Shown here in pieces: positions 62,650 through 64,000 of a stretch of DNA of 64,000 nucleotides. The number at the start of each line of letters is the position of its first letter. Within the stretch, counting starts at the first letter, position 1. Origin of the DNA: Gemmatimonadaceae bacterium (GTDB lineage Bacteria > Gemmatimonadota > Gemmatimonadetes > Gemmatimonadales > Gemmatimonadaceae); assembly GCA_035606695.1 (NCBI GenBank), contig DATNEW010000015.1, forward strand, positions 186,001-250,000, read 5' to 3'. A program made the position numbers and the translations under genes. Under the pieces are notes generated by a model, which was not told the origin of the DNA, did not search any database, and saw only the letters and a list, made by a program, of their open reading frames with translations.

Positions 62650-63507
62650 CTACACCCGGTCGCGCAGCGTCGCCGCCGTATCCCCCGCCAACCGATCGCG
62701 CAGGTCATCGCCAATGAGCGTACACGCGAGCACCGTCGCCACGAGCGCGAGCCCCGGCGCGATCGCGACCCACGGCGCCGCGACAATGAGATCGCGCCCA
62801 CCCGCGATCATATTCCCCCAACTCGGCTGCGGCGGCTGAATCCCGAGCCCGAGAAACGACAAGCCGCTCTCGAGAAGAATCGCGTTGCCGACGCCCAGCG
62901 TTGTCGCGACAATCGCGGGTCCAAGCGAATTCGGCAGCGCGTGCCGCAGGAGCACGCGCATGCTCGGCGCGCCGAGCGCGGTCGCCGATTCCACGAACGG
63001 CCGCTGCACGACGCCAAGCAACTCGGCGCGAATCATTCGCGCGACACCCATCCATCCCGTCGCCACGAGCACGACAACCACGGTGCCGAGTCCCGGCTGC
63101 CATAACGCCGCGCAAACGAGCAACAGCACGAGCCGCGGCAGTGCAAGCAGGGCATCAGCGAGCGCCATGAGCGCCCAATCGACCGCGCCCCCCGTCCATG
63201 CGGCCAGTGCGCCGACGGCGGTGCCGAGCGCGCCGGCGAGGAGCGAGCCGATGACGCCGACGGCCAGAGAGATTCGCCCGGCGAGCATCATGCGCACGAA
63301 GAGATCGCGGCCGAAGCGATCCGTGCCGAGGAGATGAAACGCGCCATGCGCATCGCGCGACAGCGGCGGAACGAGTTTGAGCGCCAGCACGTCGCCGATC
63401 GCGAGTGGATCCTGATGCGACGCCAGCGGCACGAGCACGACGAACAGCGCGAGGGCAACGAGCAACCCGCTCGCCCATCCGCCAGGCAATCGCCCTCGCC
63501 CGCTCAT
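62650..63507 (-). CDS. ABC transporter permease (oligopeptide/dipeptide type, DppC-like)
   Basis: This 285-aa inner-membrane protein has HLLGTDRFGRDLFVRMMLAGRISLAVG (the DppC/OppC N-terminal signature) and six hydrophobic segments. The coupling-helix region VESATALGAPSMRVLLRHALPN and the end GNMIAGGRDLIVAAPWVAIAPGLAL are typical. The ATG overlaps the stop of the DppB-like gene (ATGA). It would form the membrane channel for peptide uptake with that protein. Confidence 0.93.
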   Translation of the reverse strand: MSGRGRLPGGWASGLLVALALFVVLVPLASHQDPLAIGDVLALKLVPPLSRDAHGAFHLLGTDRFGRDLFVRMMLAGRISLAVGVIGSLLAGALGTAVGALAAWTGGAVDWALMALADALLALPRLVLLLVCAALWQPGLGTVVVVLVATGWMGVARMIRAELLGVVQRPFVESATALGAPSMRVLLRHALPNSLGPAIVATTLGVGNAILLESGLSFLGLGIQPPQPSWGNMIAGGRDLIVAAPWVAIAPGLALVATVLACTLIGDDLRDRLAGDTAATLRDRV

Positions 63508-64000
63508 GCGCGCCGCCGTGGATCGACGAGCGGCAGCGCGAGATCGCCCGCGAGATTCGCCGCGAGCACCAGCACCGCATAGATCGCCGCGGCGCCCATG
63601 ACCAGCGGGTAGTCGCGCGCGACAATCGCGTTCACCATCAGCCGACCCATGCCCGGCCACGCGAAGACCGACTCGACGAAGATCGATCCCGCGACCAACC
63701 CCGGCAGCGACAGCGCGAAAAGGACGACGAGCGCGGGCAACACCGTCGCCAGGACGTGGCGAAAGTAGACGCGGCGCGGCGTCGCACCTTTCGCACGCGC
63801 GGTCCGCACGAAATCCTGCGATAGCACGTCGCTCACACTCGACCGGGCATAGCGTGCGATACCGGCCGCGCCGACCGAGGTGAGAATGAACACCGGCAGC
63901 AAGGCATGTCGCACGAGATCGACAAACGACGCGACGCCGTGCAACTCGACGCCCGGGGCGTGAATTCCGAACGCCGGCAATCGCAGGCGCGGCGGCAGAC
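63504..64000 (-). CDS. ABC transporter permease (oligopeptide/dipeptide type, DppB-like), N-terminal part beyond the window
   Basis: The frame is open to the window edge, so about 160 C-terminal residues are visible. VRHALLPVFILTSVGAAGIARYARSS, the EAA-loop VRTARAKGATPRRVYFRHV, and SIFVESVFAWPGMGRLMVNAIVARDYPLVMGA are DppB/GsiC signatures. It is upstream of and overlaps the DppC-like gene. Substrate-binding and ATPase genes are expected outside. Confidence 0.92.
   Translation of the reverse strand, partial: LPPRLRLPAFGIHAPGVELHGVASFVDLVRHALLPVFILTSVGAAGIARYARSSVSDVLSQDFVRTARAKGATPRRVYFRHVLATVLPALVVLFALSLPGLVAGSIFVESVFAWPGMGRLMVNAIVARDYPLVMGAAAIYAVLVLAANLAGDLALPLVDPRRRA

Overview
The window is very GC-rich bacterial chromosome. 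It carries SusC/SusD-type outer-membrane uptake genes, large exported hydrolases with RGG-rich tracts, a sortilin-like Asp-box protein and a fused alpha/beta 2-oxoacid dehydrogenase E1. Together these suggest a soil Gemmatimonadota relative. That placement is an inference from gene content; no rRNA or tRNA gene is visible.

Layout. 0-6.6 kb: the end of an OSBS/N-succinylamino-acid racemase coupled to an M20 amidohydrolase, a lipoprotein metallopeptidase, an FKBP lipoprotein, and acetoacetyl-CoA synthetase. 6.6-12.5 kb: a Ser/Thr kinase, the two homogentisate-pathway dioxygenases hppD and hmgA, an enoyl-CoA hydratase and a beta-barrel protein. 12.6-26.8 kb: a phenylacetyl-CoA catabolic island (paaABCD, then paaG, paaH, paaI, paaJ, paaY, paaZ and a TetR regulator). 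It is interrupted by a candidate structured RNA, an Lrp regulator, an 81-aa orphan gene, the fused E1 gene and a GIY-YIG nuclease gene bracketed by inverted repeats. No paaE or paaK is present here. 26.9-35.5 kb: a sortilin-like exported protein, an unknown lipoprotein, an exported M20 peptidase, and thrB-thrC. 35.8-47.7 kb: a SusC/SusD pair, an APC permease, an exported amidohydrolase, an MBL-rhodanese protein and an S9 peptidase. 47.9-54.5 kb: an AIM24-like protein, a TetR-regulated ABC exporter with pdxH, a four-helix-bundle gene inside octamer-repeat tracts, and speA. 54.6-64 kb: a small lipoprotein, a second exported amidohydrolase, superoxide dismutase, a DedA protein, an M15 peptidase with two membrane proteins, a GH38 alpha-mannosidase, and an oligopeptide-type permease pair that runs off the edge.

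Metabolic logic. HppD and HmgA send tyrosine and phenylalanine carbon toward fumarate and acetoacetate. Acetoacetyl-CoA synthetase would activate the acetoacetate. The paa genes take phenylacetyl-CoA to acetyl-CoA and succinyl-CoA. The exported peptidases, SusC/D and peptide permeases could supply the amino acids.

The most unusual feature is two dispersed repeat families. Family 1 (GTCATYCCGAGCG...GCGAGGaATCT and its inverse) occurs as inverted pairs at six places. One pair encloses a GIY-YIG nuclease gene, so the whole looks like a small mobile element with non-autonomous derivatives. Family 2 is built from an 8-base unit (CGACGCCC) and occurs as inverted tracts at three places. One pair encloses a four-helix-bundle gene. 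Repeat arms supply the start codon of paaC and the stop codons of two other genes.
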